The notes under the pieces were generated by a model. That model was not told where the DNA came from, did no database searches, and worked only from the letters and a program-made list of their open reading frames with translations. A program made the translations under genes and the position numbers. From Saccopteryx bilineata (lineage: Eukaryota > Chordata > Mammalia > Chiroptera > Emballonuridae): a stretch of DNA of 64,000 nucleotides. How positions within the stretch are numbered: the stretch's first letter is position 1; each line of letters starts with the position of its first letter. Where the stretch lies: assembly GCF_036850765.1 (NCBI RefSeq), contig NC_089490.1, positions 279,138,482-279,202,481 on the forward strand. Direction: 5' to 3'. This document shows positions 45,017-56,892 of this stretch, piece by piece.

Positions 45017-45221
45017 GGAAGCTGTCTTATTTTAAAATAAGTTTATTGTGCTCAGAAAACTTACCCTTTAAGCATAGTTAAGCTGAACAGAATGAATTAA
45101 ATAAGATTTGAAATAGAGATGTAAAAATACTTTTTATTCTTAATAGTATGCTTTAACATCATCTAGGTGAATTATTAGTTAAAATGAGTGGACATGAGAG
45201 GAGGTCTAGTGGCCCAGATGG

Positions 45222-45445
45222 GATAGTCTGTATTCATTTCCCATTGCTGCTATAACAAATCACCACAAAGTTAGTGGCTAAACACAACACAAATTTATGA
45301 TCAAATAGTCCTGGAGATCAGAAGCCTGTGGTAAGTCTTACAAGGAAGACACGTGTCAGCAGGACTGCTCCTTCTGGAGACTTTAGGAGAGAATGCATTT
45401 CCTTCCCTTTCCTACTTTCTAGAGGCCGATATAGTCTCCATGTCT
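45222..45445 (-). repeat. MLT1-like LTR fragment
   Basis: 'Ttcccattgctgctataaca', 'caccacaaagttagtggcta' and 'cctggagatcagaagcc' match the reverse complement of an MLT1 end. It is truncated. Confidence 0.75.
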
Positions 45446-45499
45446 CTTCTCTTTTGCTTTATTCTTTAAACATGCCCTATTCTTACATAATTATTTTTT

Positions 45500-45665
45500 T
45501 TTTCAAATTGAACTTTTTGGGGTGACAATGGTTAATAAAATTATATTGGTTTCAGAGGTACAATTCTAGAACACACCATCTGTATATTGTATTGTGTGTT
45601 CACCACCCCAAGCCAAGTCTCCTGCCATCACCATTTATCCCTCCTTTGCCCTCTCCTAACCCTTA
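45500..45665 (-). repeat. L1 3' UTR fragment
   Basis: 'Ggggtgacaatggttaataa', 'ttggtttcagaggtacaatt' and 'attgtgtgttcaccacccca' are the reverse complement of an L1 3' UTR, older than the intact L1 here. Confidence 0.75.
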
Positions 45666-46630
45666 GTCATTTTTAAAGGACCGAAGCAGGAGTAATGATT
45701 ATATACCTTTAATATATCAAGGGAATATACAGCCTGTACATGATAACATGAGCTCTCAACTCTAAATGACTTATGAAACAAGATAGAGGAGGGTATAAGC
45801 AATCCTGGCAGCCTGAAAAATGCCCCATTGTACGCTCGGCAACAGGCATGATAAGTAGCAAAGTTTCACATCTCCATCACAGTCCCAGAGCTAATGCATT
45901 CTATCGATTCCCATGTTTAAAAGTCTCATCTGTTCATATAGCATATTTAATGTTACAGCTCCAACTGAAATAAGTTAAAACTCCAGCAGACGCAAGTCCC
46001 ACAATAAATTGAAAAAGCTGTAGCAAATTGTGTAACTGCAAATTTATTTATAAATTAGTTGACTTCTGAGTTATCCTTCTTGTTTCCCTCATCTTGTAGT
46101 GAACAAGAGATCTGGCCGACTTTAAGGACAATCACTTTCAAAATCATACAAAAGCTTGACACTAGGGGAATTTCGTTTTATAGTGATTATTTGAAAGTGC
46201 CAACTCATTGACAAGAGTTCCTATTGAAATTAGAAAGACCTATGATAATATATGTCTTTTTTTTAAAAAGTCACTTAAATCCAAATTGACAGATGCTTTT
46301 CCTAATACCAATAAGTTTGTATAAAACAAGTAAATATTCATCCGTTTGTTATTCCTAATGGTTGTTTTGCGTACAACGTGAAGCATTTGCCCACCTCCTC
46401 TTTCCTGCTCTTTCTGACTCTGGTCACCCTACTTTCCACTTCATCAGGAACCCAGTGTTACTATGCAGTTCCCATACTCTCCAAAGCCTCCTCATGCAGA
46501 GCCTCACCTGGGCTTTTCCTCTGTATCCTTCCACTGTCTTCCAGCCTCTTCCATTAAACTTTGAATGTTGTAAAGTATCTGTACCCCAGATGCTGAAAGG
46601 TACTGTACCTCAATCCCATGGGTTTACATA
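45666..46630. other. unassigned intergenic sequence
   Basis: No feature recognised. The 89-codon frame at 46362-46631 has no known motif. Confidence 0.35.
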
Positions 46631-46654
46631 GAGACACCAAGTCCAGATGAATTT

Positions 46655-47050
46655 TGAAAAGTTTTATTTAAAGGAGGAGATTTATTAAATATGCCAACCA
46701 CATATAGCTGACATGGGGCAGTTGTTGCAAGCCCAAATCATGTGCAAGCCCCAAAAATATTTCAGGAACTATTTATATACCCTTGATCACACATGGGTGG
46801 GGGAGAGCATGAAATCATGGCACAAGCTTATGACATTTGTTTAGGGGATACACAGAAACATTAAGACCTTTAAGGTAACACAGTCAAAGATGTTTACAAA
46901 TCTTTTAGGGTTCATTTTCCCTCATTAGCCTAGAGGTATTTTACTCTCAAGATTCCAGGAAGGGGGAGGAATTTCAATCAATGTAAGGTGGTATGTAAAT
47001 TCTGTCTCCTATTGAAAGAGAAGAAGTTTCTTGGTTAACCTTTATTTTAG
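46655..47050 (-). repeat. possible LTR, unassigned
   Basis: On the minus strand a TATA-like GTATATAAATAG (46781-46770) is followed about 100 nt later by two AATAAA hexamers (46686-46681 and 46668-46663), the layout of an LTR. Ends and duplications were not found, so this is tentative. Confidence 0.35.
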
Positions 47051-47799
47051 ATTTAAAACTAAATGACCCATTGTTCTTGCAAGCCAGAAACTTCTACATT
47101 CTTCTCTCTCCCCTCCCCAAAGGAAGGATGGGACAGGAAAGCCTGACCTTTCCTCCTAGAATATCAATATTAATTTTGCAGCTTTTTTGTACCTTACAAC
47201 AGAACATCTTTTCTGGACAGCAATGTCATCAAGTTCCTTCCAGTTATCACACAGCTGATAACCTGGTTGTTATGAAGAAACCTTATTCTATTATTCTCTC
47301 TGGACGGCTGGAAACACACTGCTTTAACCAGAGTTATTTAGAACATAAATTCCCTACCCGGTAATAGTTGCCACATGAAAGATACGTTCAATTACCAATT
47401 AACCCCAGGAAATTCATAACACACATTGGCATGTATAAAAACAAAAGACCCTAAATAACTTATCTAATGTCATTCAATATTTCCTATCATAGTGTTCGCA
47501 AATCAGAAATGACTCGAGACAACTTCCCTTAAAAAAAAAAGGATTTTTAAAAATGCGCTGTCTTTTTCAGTGACAAGCAGGCAATAAAGCATTTCGGGGA
47601 GAAGCAGCACAGAGCAAAGTAGAGAAGTTACTCAGCTGGTATATCAATTAGAAGAACCTTAATAGCAAGTACTGGAAAACACAACTCAAACTTTGGCAGA
47701 AGAAGGGAAATTATAGGTTTATTTATTAAAAAATTAAGAGTAGATTTGCTCCAGATTGGGCTTGGCTCATCAATAACAACTGATTAGAAAGTCAGTTGG
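47051..47799. other. unassigned intergenic sequence
   Basis: No gene or repeat recognised. Confidence 0.35.
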
Positions 47800-47810
47800 A
47801 ACTTCAGCAG

Positions 47811-48194
47811 AGCCAGACCAGGTTGTGACTCAATGGATACAGACAGCATCAACCTGGGACACAGAGGACCCAGGTTCAAAAGCCTGAGGTCGCCACCTTG
47901 AGTGCAGGTTGCAAGCTTGAGTGTGGGATTATAGATATGACCTCATGGTCACTGGCTTGAGCCCAAAGTCTCTGGCTTGAGCAAGGGGGTCATTGGCTCT
48001 GTTGGAGCCCCCCTGGTCAAGGCATGTATGAGAAAACAATTAATGAACAACTAAAGTACCACAACTATGAGTTGATGATTCTCATCTCTCTCCCTTCCTG
48101 TCTTTCCTTCTCTATGTCTCTCTTTCTTTCTCCCTCTTTCCCTCTCTCAAAAAAGAAAAGAAAAAATGAAAGAGAGAGAGAGAGACAGAGAAGA
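47811..48194 (+). repeat. extended SINE, second copy of the 25768 type
   Basis: It starts 'agccagaccaggttgtgact', contains 'ggttcaaaagcctgaggtcg' (worn B-box) and fewer of the 'ggcttgagccca' units than the 25768 copy, then CT-rich sequence and a GA/A-rich tail. AACTTCAGCAG flanks it (47800-47810, 48195-48205). Confidence 0.88.
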
Positions 48195-48205
48195 AACTTC
48201 AGCAG

Positions 48206-50728
48206 AAAATGGAAAGGTCTTTTCAAAACATGGATAAAAGTTGACTCTCTGAACATCAAATTTTACCACATAGAGTGTGAATCATACTTATATCCTTCAC
48301 TGATCTGATTTCCTTAAGGGTTAAGGACATTATCTCCATCTCTTTACCACTTGGTGCTGAAAGACTGGTTAAAAGACTCTTTTGGATTAAGTTAATTAGT
48401 ACATTTGCAGAAGTAACTCAAGGGATGATATTTTTTAAGCATATGTCTTGGAATGCTTGTGAAATGTCCATGTCCATTCAAAAAGTGTATGTTTTATGGA
48501 CCACACTTTGCTAACTGAAGAAATCTGTAACAGAATAGCTGTTCCCGAAGACTGTGTGAAAGTAAGTGTGTTCACACATGAGTCTGGGAAGGGACTAGGA
48601 AGAGAGGACAGGACTAGAACTTTTGAGGATCAATGGGAAAGGTTCTTGTCCAACTTAACTCTGTGCAGCTTCCTTCTCTCCTGTGTCTGTCCTACAAATT
48701 TGGACCTCCTTGGCCTTCCCAAACCTCTCCCTTTCAGCTCCACCAGGCTCTGTTCCTTTCCCTGCCCTGGAAGAGTGCTGGTGCAATTGCCATGTTCATC
48801 TTATTTCCTTCCTCTCATGGACCATAATCCCATGCAGCCCCTTGTCCAACCCTGTTGCATGTATTTTGTCTGGTCTTCTAGGTGTTTCAGGCAAGAGAGT
48901 AAACCTGACCTCTGTTATTCTTCCTGGGCCTCGATGTTTGCAGTGAATCTGTTGCATCTGGCTGGGAGTGAGGTTGGACCTAAGGAGAACATGTGGGACT
49001 AGACAGAGGAAGCAGGAGAATCTTATTGGCTATGGAGCTCTGACTCCTGGATGTCTTTTTCACAGGTTCTGGTTTTTTGTTGAAAGGCAATGGTTACATG
49101 TAATTTTCGTTCTCAAGGCTCTCTTAGTGGGTATTTATCATATATGGGTCCAGCCTTCCGAGGACAGGGACTTCAACATTCAAATCCTGAGCTGTCTTTG
49201 AGGCATCAATGCAGATAGGTGACCTAAATTCAACCCACAACCCTCTGCTGTGGGATATTTCAGTTGGAAAGTGAATCATTTGAAGAAGGAGGTTCTGGGC
49301 AGAATTCAGTCTCCCAGAGCAGGTGGTTTGCACAGAATCCCTCCCTGCTGCAGCTGTGGTGCAGCTGGGTGACTAAGGGCCGTTTCCTCTCTGCCCAGAG
49401 GCAACTGCAGAAGCCTGGGTTCCTCCTCGGCAGCCCCGTGGCTGGGTTTCAGGCATTGTGCCTCAAGTCTTAGCCTCAATTCTGTTTCACTAACCTTCCT
49501 GGTAAACACTTCCTTCTACTGCCTTATCAGCCAGGGTCAGCTTCTCTTATTTGGAAAACTCATTGTCTTGGTTGTGTTATTATGACTGAGTAGCAAAGTA
49601 TCATCAAAGAAGTACATGAAAAATTGAACATCGTTTTATCAAATAAAGCAAGGCTAAATTCAAATAGCTTCTCCAAGGAGATTAGAGTCCTTACTTACAT
49701 GCCATCTGTGTATGTCACGGACTGATGCTGAAGACCAGGAAAAAGTGAAACCATTACTCACGCTAGGTGTTACCTCCCACTCTTGTCAACTATATTAATT
49801 TTTCTGTTTGAGATAAACTCTCTTAGTCCAATGATTATTATTGGATATTTTAATGGCCTGTGTCAGCAGTACTAATCATATATTTTCTGAACGAGTTTCA
49901 TCAACATTTGCATGAATGGACATTTGTAATCAAGGTATAGGATGCATTCAGTTGACAAATGGCTCACTCTAAAAGGAGATTAGGAAGCAGCATCTGGTTT
50001 CATTAATTTTATAACTTCTTATTCCTTTACATTCATAAGCTAAACATGTCCTTACTACACTTGTAATGGATTCTTCTGAAAGATGAGCACACTCGGCATA
50101 GTGCAGAGATGAGGGCAATTTTTATGGATCGATGCTTGTGCTTTAAAAGCAGCATGGGTAGTGGTGGCTTATGGTGGGAATCCTGACAGACTCTTAAGTG
50201 TCTCTGCTGAGCCAAGATGCTCACAGAAAAAGCAGTTCCCAGAAGTCAATTAGACAAGAAGGGGCCACAGAAGATAGGAAATGCTGTTTTAATTAAGTAC
50301 CATTAACTCTTTGTCATTTTAACAGAAAATAACCTATTCCTAACCTGTAATTGAAAACATATTAATTGGATTTTTTTGATGGAATTGCTTAGAGCGTAGG
50401 TATACATGCAACTATCTGAGTGGTCTATCATTGGCAGGAAAGATGTAGTGAGATTTTTTTGAACAGCAAGTAGCTACTTTGTTGTACAAACCTTTGAAAG
50501 GGGATGAGAGAATGAAAAGATCACCAAGCCAATACATGAATGGGCTAAGAACATTAGAGGTGAGGCATTGAACTAGCTGTTGTTTATCCTGGCAGGAAAT
50601 TGAGGGTTTTTAAAACCAATGTCTAAATTCAAAACCAAGCCATTATAAGAAGTGAAAGCTTTCTTGAGCTTTTTGTTGGGTGAGAAGCAAAACTGTAGGT
50701 ATCAGGGCCCTTAGATATCCATCTAGGA
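48206..50728. other. 2.5 kb of unassigned sequence
   Basis: It includes the longest unexplained open frame of the window (48496-49002, 168 codons), in a pyrimidine-rich region with two other overlapping open frames. I see no domain, promoter or splice context. Confidence 0.35.
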
Positions 50729-51080
50729 CAGTGGTCATCAACCTGGTCTCTACCGCCCACTAGTGGGCGCTCCAGCTTTCATGATGGGCAGTAGCAGAGC
50801 AACCAAAGTATAAGTAAAAAGATAGATTTAAACATAGTAAGTTATTTTATAAAGATTTATTCTGCCAAACTTAGCGAAAATCCAACATAAAGTACTTGGT
50901 AAGTAATTATTATTATATGCTTTAACTTGCTGTAACTCTGCTTTATAAATTTTATAAAGTAAAGTTATTTCCCTACTTTATAAATCACTATTACTGTGGA
51001 ACCAGTAGGCAGTTAGAAAATTTTACTACTAACAGAGATACAAAAGTGGGCGGTAGGTATAAAAAGGTTGACTACCCCTG
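50729..51080. mobile_element. non-autonomous hAT transposon, 352 bp
   Basis: The ends 'cagtggtcatcaacct' and 'aggttgactacccctg' are inverted repeats agreeing at 13 of 16 positions. Near the left end is the palindrome GCCCACTAGTGGGC. The candidate duplications ATCTAGGA and GACTAGAA match at 5 of 8. There is no coding capacity. Confidence 0.85.
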
Positions 51081-51094
51081 GACTAGAACAACAA

Positions 51095-51190
51095 TCTTAT
51101 TTTTCCAGTAGGGAAAACTGAGGCCCTGACAAGAAAGTTGCCGGCTCAAAGTTACTTATTAGCAGTGAGATAGAGCAAGTTTAGAAGGCT
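51095..51190 (-). repeat. MIR-like fragment
   Basis: 'Agggaaaactgaggccctga' followed by 'ctcaaagttacttattagca' is the reverse complement of a MIR end. Confidence 0.55.
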
Positions 51191-51753
51191 GCCTTCTAAA
51201 GGACAGAGCACTGTGACAACATTAAGAATGAGATGCTAACACTTCTATGATGTGACCATTGTGATGAGTAAAATCTAGAAGATACTTTATAATCCGAGGA
51301 GTACCTGGCTCCTCTAGCCTGCACACAGCCGAGTAAACCATACTCTCCACTGGTCAAATTGTTTGACTCTGCAAAGTTGCATGGTTCCCATAGCCCTGAA
51401 TGGGATGCTGCTCTTGGACATGGAACCTTAACGCAGCCCTGCAACAACAGGCTGATCACATTGATGGGGTCTCACTGCTGAATCAAGACTCAGAAAAGCA
51501 GAGCTAACACAAGCGAGATGAAGTCCAAGTGCAATGGAAAAGATCAAAGGTATAGCTGAAAAAGAGAGGAACCTGATCATAGTAACTAATATCTGAGCCA
51601 ACAAAAAACAAACAACCCTCCAACCAGAAACGACCTAGAGTTTTAGAGGATTGAGCTTAGGGTTTCTAAAAGTGTGATGTGACTATTAAATAAACTAGGA
51701 GAAAACTTAGGCTGATTTAATCAGGCTCAGTGTCCAAGAGATCTAGCCAAAGG
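51191..51753. other. unassigned intergenic sequence
   Basis: No feature recognised. Confidence 0.35.
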
Positions 51754-51758
51754 GACAT

Positions 51759-52073
51759 TGTAGGGAAAAAGGCCACAGTTAAGCTTGCTTTCTTGTTTTC
51801 CAGCTGCAATCACTTTGCATAATTAGTGATGTAAACATGTGGCAGAAAACCATTTTTTTTTTTTTTTTTGCACACATACCTATATAAGGCTATGGGTACT
51901 TTCTCCGGGGGCAATTTTCCCCTGTTCGCTTGCCTGCTGCCACGAGAAGCAGTTTTCCCTGCCTTTCACACGCCTGCCATCGCAAGAATCTAATAAACGA
52001 AATAGCCCAATGTTCTTCTATGGTCTGCCAGAATCCAGTGTGAATCTTCCTGTCTTCAACCATTGGCATTACA
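51759..52073 (+). repeat. probable solo LTR (ERV1-like)
   Basis: It begins TGTAGGG and ends TTACA. It has a TATA box (CTATATAAGG at about 51879-51890), an AATAAA about 105 nt later (51991-51996), and a short U5-like tail, the layout of a gammaretrovirus-like LTR of about 315 bp. GACAT and AACAT flank it, a 5-bp duplication with one mismatch. No viral genes are present. Confidence 0.65.
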
Positions 52074-52079
52074 AACATA

Positions 52080-53805
52080 TAGGGTGAATAGGTTCAGTAC
52101 GAGAAGGGACTTTCTTGCTACTTATTGTGTTAAATTGGGTTATCTTAATTTGGCGTGTGTTTCTGAAAGGGAGTGAACATCTCAGGCGTATTTTGAAGAG
52201 TTTGTGTTTTCAGAGCTTTCTATTTCTCTATGTATAATAACTCATTTGGGGATGAGCATGTGACCCTATTATGACTAATGAGATGCCCTGAGACTTTTGC
52301 TGATACTTCTTAGAGTTATTTTTGCTAATGGATTTAAGCCGAGACAACAAACTTCCTGGAGATTTTAGTACATCTGAACCTGGATGTTACAGCCAGGACA
52401 GCTGGAGACAAAGTTGAGAGAGAGAAACAGGCTTGTGATGACTTCACCTGGCTCCTGAATCCAGCCATGCCTGAAGCCTGCTGGTGTCTGGACTTTTTAT
52501 TTGCATAGTAAATGAATTCCATTTTGCTCACTGAAGTCTGGGTAGGGTTTCCAGTCACACACAACAAAAGTATGGGGACAGGCGCAGTCCTGGAGAGAGA
52601 CCTTCTCATGTCTTTACAGATTTATTATGATTGCCTCATGTGAAGACTCTACCGGGCAGCTACTCCTGTCTTTCACGCAGGAAGCCATGGAGCCATTGAG
52701 CGCACCACTCTCCTCGATCATCTCCGCTTAGAGTACATCAAAGGCGCGCTGACCTGAAAAGTTTGCTTGTTATTCTTGGCAGCTTCTGTCTTAGAGATAG
52801 TACCTTTCAAACCCCAGCTGCTGCTTCTTTAATTCTCCCTCCAGGTGCCAAAAGCCTGATCAATAATGAACACCTCCAATGTCTTCAAACTTAATTTAGC
52901 ATCTGGCCTGAGGCGGTAAATGCCAAATCGGGGTCCCGTGGCAAGTGAAAGTTGGAACCGAAACAGAAACACTGAGAAATACTTAGTCACAGTGTTGATT
53001 CACAGGAGTGTTTCTTTTCTTCTCTTTTTTTTTTTTTTTTTTTTAAATGGAACAGTGCTGCTCTCATCTGCTTGCTAATTAGGTTAACTTCCTCAAACCT
53101 GTGAAAAATTGGGTTGAGCTAAAGTGAGATGACACCAAATCTGTGGTGCAGTGATTGGACGAGGTTGCCAAAGTCACTGCTGGCTCTTTCCGGTGGCAGC
53201 TTGTCTTCGCAGACCGCTGGAATTTTTCTCAAGAACTCTGAGGAATGAGGCAGTTCTGCTGATGGACTTGAACGTGAAGTTTGATGGTCCAGGTGCTGGA
53301 GGAAGAGCTTTAGGGTCCTGTTGGATTCTGTGGTTGTCAGTCATTCAAGGCCGGTGACTTCCCCAAAGGAGCCTCAACCCCTGGTAGTGTTGTAGAGTCC
53401 CTTGGTAAAAGCAGCAAGCACCTCCATCCAAAATTTGGTTCAGATACTGAGGTTGATGATTCTCCATGCACCAGAGAATTTGTGAGAATTGCTCACCTCA
53501 AGCATTTTCAGGAACAGCTGGATGGACATGAGCAGGTGCAGGTTGACTTGGGCAGGGCAGAGGGAGTGGGTCTGGCTTCATAGTAAGTGGCTAAAGGGCA
53601 GGACTACAGAACATTTCCCAAGCATGGGTGGTTTAAGTTCCCTGCTGTCACCAAAAAAAGATGTGACCTCAAGGTCTTCTTATCAGTCTATTCACATACT
53701 GGGCCAAAGGGAAAGGGAGAGTGAGGCTTAAAATAAGTGAGTAGTGAAAGATCAAGAATGAGATTAGACTCTTTATTACAATTAGATGTAATCTTACCTA
53801 AACAA
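52080..53805. other. unassigned sequence, no repeat recognised
   Basis: Except for a T run (53024-53044), no simple repeat. 52610-52990 is mixed-composition unique DNA and may be conserved non-coding sequence. No gene model supported. Confidence 0.4.
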
Positions 53806-54222
53806 GGGGTATTAGTTTTCCAGTGTTGCCGTAACAAACTACCCAAAAATGAGTGCCTTAAAACAACAGAAATGTATTTTCTCACAGCTTTGGAGGCTAG
53901 AGTCAGAAATCTAGGTGCTGGCAGGGTTAGTTCCTTCTGGATGCTCTGAGGGAGAATTTATTTCACATCTCCTCTCAGTTCCTGCAGGCTGCAGGCATTC
54001 TTTGGCTTGTGGATGCATCATTCCAACCTCTGCCTGCATCTTCGTGTGGCCTTCTTCTCTGTGTTCTTTTACAAGGACATGATTACTGTATAAGTAATTC
54101 TGTATGACATCATCTTGATCCTTACTTTTATTACATCTGAAAAGATCCTACTTCCAAATAAGATGAATGAGCTTCCAGGTGAACATGAATTTGGGGGGCA
54201 CTATTCGACTCAGTATACAATG
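53806..54222 (-). repeat. MLT1-type LTR
   Basis: 'Gtattagttttccagtgttg', 'gccttaaaacaacagaaatg', 'gcttgtggatgcatcattcc' and 'cttccaaataagatgaatga' lie in reverse-complement MLT1 order. Confidence 0.8.
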
Positions 54223-54247
54223 TTAAGACACTTTGTTATCACATTTT

Positions 54248-54437
54248 TTTTTAATTTTTTTTTATATTTTATTTATTAATTTTTAGAGAGAGAGGAGAGA
54301 GAGAGAGAGAAGGGGAGGGAGGAGCAGGAAGCATCAACTCCCATATGTGCCTTGACCGGGCAAGCCCAAGGTTTCGAACCGGCAACCTCAGTGTTCCAGG
54401 TCGACGCTTTATCCCACTGCGCCACCACAGGTCAGGC
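54248..54437 (-). repeat. tRNA-derived SINE
   Basis: Same family as 44847: 'tgtgccttgaccgggcaagc', 'ggtttcgaaccggcaacctc' and head 'ccaccacaggtcaggc' in reverse complement. The duplication TGTTATCACATTTT is perfect (54234-54247, 54438-54451). The A tail is the T-rich run at its left end. Confidence 0.96.
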
Positions 54438-54451
54438 TGTTATCACATTTT

Positions 54452-54794
54452 AAAAAGTATATTCTTTATCACATTTATCAGATTGCTGAATTTCTGCACC
54501 TCAAAGGAAACTAGAGGGAACTTTCCCAAGCTCGTGGCGTCTCCAGGAAAGACATGCTTTTTAAAGAGAGCTGAGACCTAATGGAAAGGTTTGCACAGAG
54601 GTGGAGTGGACAGGGACGGAAAGAGACAGGGATGCAATCCACTCAGCAGTCACCTGGGGAGAGGCGGTGGGAAGGTGGAGGACATCAGAGACCTTACTGG
54701 CCTGTTTTCTCAGCAAGGGCATGGACTGAGTAAGAAAAGGCTGTGAATGTTTGGGAAACATCATGGAGCCCAGTTTGGAATCTGGAATGTCTTT
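54452..54794. other. unassigned intergenic sequence
   Basis: No feature recognised. Confidence 0.35.
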
Positions 54795-54800
54795 CTGTTG

Positions 54801-55320
54801 TGCCGTGAACCAGCATGGCTAGTAATTCCAGGACCTGAGTGGGAATGGCTCAGAATTAAGAAAATAGACTTAAAGAGAAAAAGGATGGGCTTGGGAGGAC
54901 ATTTTGCAACGCAGAAGATAGCTTGCAAAAGAGGAGCCTCCACCCCCCCTACCTGCTTTATGTATAGGGCAAAGTGAGGCTATTAGCAAATCAAAGAGAT
55001 CATTAAAACAAAGTCACATTTCCAAGGCATCCCAAGAATTCTACCAAGTGCAGAAAACCCCCATCATACATAACATCTTAACTTCACAAAGCAAAGGATA
55101 AAAAGGAAATCGCATCAAGTCTTTCTAAAGGACATGGGGGATAGGATGAGTATCAACAATCCAGGTAACATGAAGGTATGGAGAAAAACAACCTTTAGCA
55201 ACTTCACTAAGCAAGTGAAGTGGGGGGTTGGGCAGACTGTCAGCTTGCTGCCAGTTCCCCACACCTCTGTCCCCCAAAAATCTAAACTGCAAAGATCCTG
55301 TTGGCTTGCAGTCCCTAACA
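54801..55320 (-). repeat. LTR of the 29769 family, reverse orientation
   Basis: On the minus strand it starts TGTTAGGGACTGCAAG and ends GTTCACGGCA. It shares long blocks with the 29769 LTR, such as 'cagtttagatttttgg', 'gacagaggtgtgggga' and 'agtctgcccaacccccca'. A duplication is not clear (CTGTTG and CTTGTC). No internal viral region. Confidence 0.75.
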
Positions 55321-55369
55321 CTTGTCTTTTACATGGCTTCAAGTTATGGTCACCAGGGCTTTAAATACA

Positions 55370-55725
55370 ATTCTGTATGGCTACTTTGGCTTCCATAACA
55401 AAGCAGCACAGACCTGTGGCTTAAACAACAGAAATTTACTTTCTCACCATTCTGGAGGCTGGGATTTCGATATCATAGTGTGAGCAGAGCTGTTTTCTTC
55501 TGAGGCCTCTCTCCTTAGCTTGTAGATTTTTGTCTTCTGCTTGTGTTTTCACAACATCTTCCCTCTGTGTGTGTCTGTATCCTAACCTCCTCCTGTTTTA
55601 AGAACAGCAGTCCTCCTTAATGACCTTACTTAACTTAATTACCATTTAAACAATCAACATTGGGGTTTAGGGCTTCAATGTATGAATTTGGGGGACATAT
55701 TTCAGCCCCAAACAATCTGTTTCAC
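55370..55725 (-). repeat. MLT1-type LTR
   Basis: 'Gcttccataacaaagcagca', 'ggcttaaacaacagaaattt', 'ctcaccattctggaggctgg' and 'gtatgaatttgggggacata' are in reverse-complement MLT1 order. Confidence 0.8.
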
Positions 55726-55957
55726 ACTTTGGTGCTGACTGAGGATAGCATATGCCTTTCCTTGTTGACACATTTCTGTCTCCCTGAAGGTTATGCACAG
55801 AAGTGTTGAGACATGAGTTGGCAGGGCCATGAGGCAAAGCCAGCACGAGCCCTCAGAATCATGACTCATTTCAGAAAGCGTGGGCCACTGTGAATGGTGA
55901 GGCATTGGAAGTAGCCTGGGGCACCTTGAGAACAGCCTATCCCGTCTTCCTTTAGAG

Positions 55958-56285
55958 CAGGGGTCCCCAAACTACGGCCCGCGGGCCACATGCGGCCCCC
56001 TGAGGCCATTTATCCGGCCCGCCGCACTTCTGGAAGGGCACCTCTTTCATTGGTGGTCAGTGAGAGGAGCATAGTTCCCATTGAAATATTGGTCAGTTTG
56101 TTGATTTAAATTTACTTGTTCTTTATTTTAAATATTGTATTTGTTCCCGTTTTGTTTTTTTACTTTAAAATAAGATATGTGCAGTGTGCATAGGAATTTG
56201 TTCATAGTCTTTTTTATAGTCCAGCCCTCCAACGGTCTGAGGGACAGTGAACTGGCCCCCTGTGTAAAAAGTTTGGGGACCCCTG
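55958..56285. mobile_element. non-autonomous hAT transposon, 328 bp, perfect ends
   Basis: The 16-bp terminal inverted repeats ('caggggtccccaaact' and its reverse complement) are perfect, and the 8-bp duplication CTTTAGAG is perfect (55950-55957, 56286-56293). The duplication has the T at position 2 and A at position 7 of Ac-type hATs. A GC-rich 'ggcccgcgggcc' lies near the left end. There is no transposase; it must have moved in trans, relatively recently. Confidence 0.95.
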
Positions 56286-56293
56286 CTTTAGAG

Positions 56294-56489
56294 AGTCCCA
56301 GTCTTCAGGGCTTCCTTCTGGACATTCGCACCTTGACTTCCACCCACAGGGGGAACTTTTACCCACCTCTGCCATAGGAAGACCAGGTTGCAGATAGGCT
56401 GATTTCTTTGCATGAGACTTAAAAACATAAAGGTCCCCATTAGGATTGTATTGTAGTTAATGAGCAGGATTTAATTTAAGCTACGTTGA
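56294..56489. other. unassigned intergenic sequence
   Basis: No feature recognised. Confidence 0.35.
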
Positions 56490-56622
56490 TTAACTCAATG
56501 GGGGAACTCCTTTCACAATGTATCCATGTATCAAATTATCACATCGTACAGTTTAAATATCTTGCAATCATATGTGTCAGTTATACCTCAATAGAGCTGG
56601 AAAAATATTTTTGAACACTAGA
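56490..56622 (+). repeat. old L1 3' end
   Basis: 'Tcacaatgtatccatgtatc', 'atcacatcgtacagtttaaa' and 'gtcagttatacctcaataga' match the 3' end of older L1M elements on the plus strand. Confidence 0.75.
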
Positions 56623-56886
56623 CCTTTGTTACCCATATTCCTTACACTTCCTATTCCTTTTATGTGTATTTAATCTTTTCCTGACCCCCCTCCACCTCAA
56701 GATGCATAAATATTAACATAAATTTAGCAAAAAAAGTCTTTAAAACCAAAAATATATATGAAAATTCCCTCCTGTTCAGAGATTCTGGAAGAATATTACT
56801 ATAGGAAAAAAAAAGAATTTTATTTCCCACCCAAAGAATTTAATATAAGCTAGTTTACTATAGGTTCTTATTCTGAGAATTTAGAT
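56623..56886. other. unassigned intergenic sequence
   Basis: AT-rich; no feature recognised. Confidence 0.35.
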
Positions 56887-56892
56887 ATTGAT

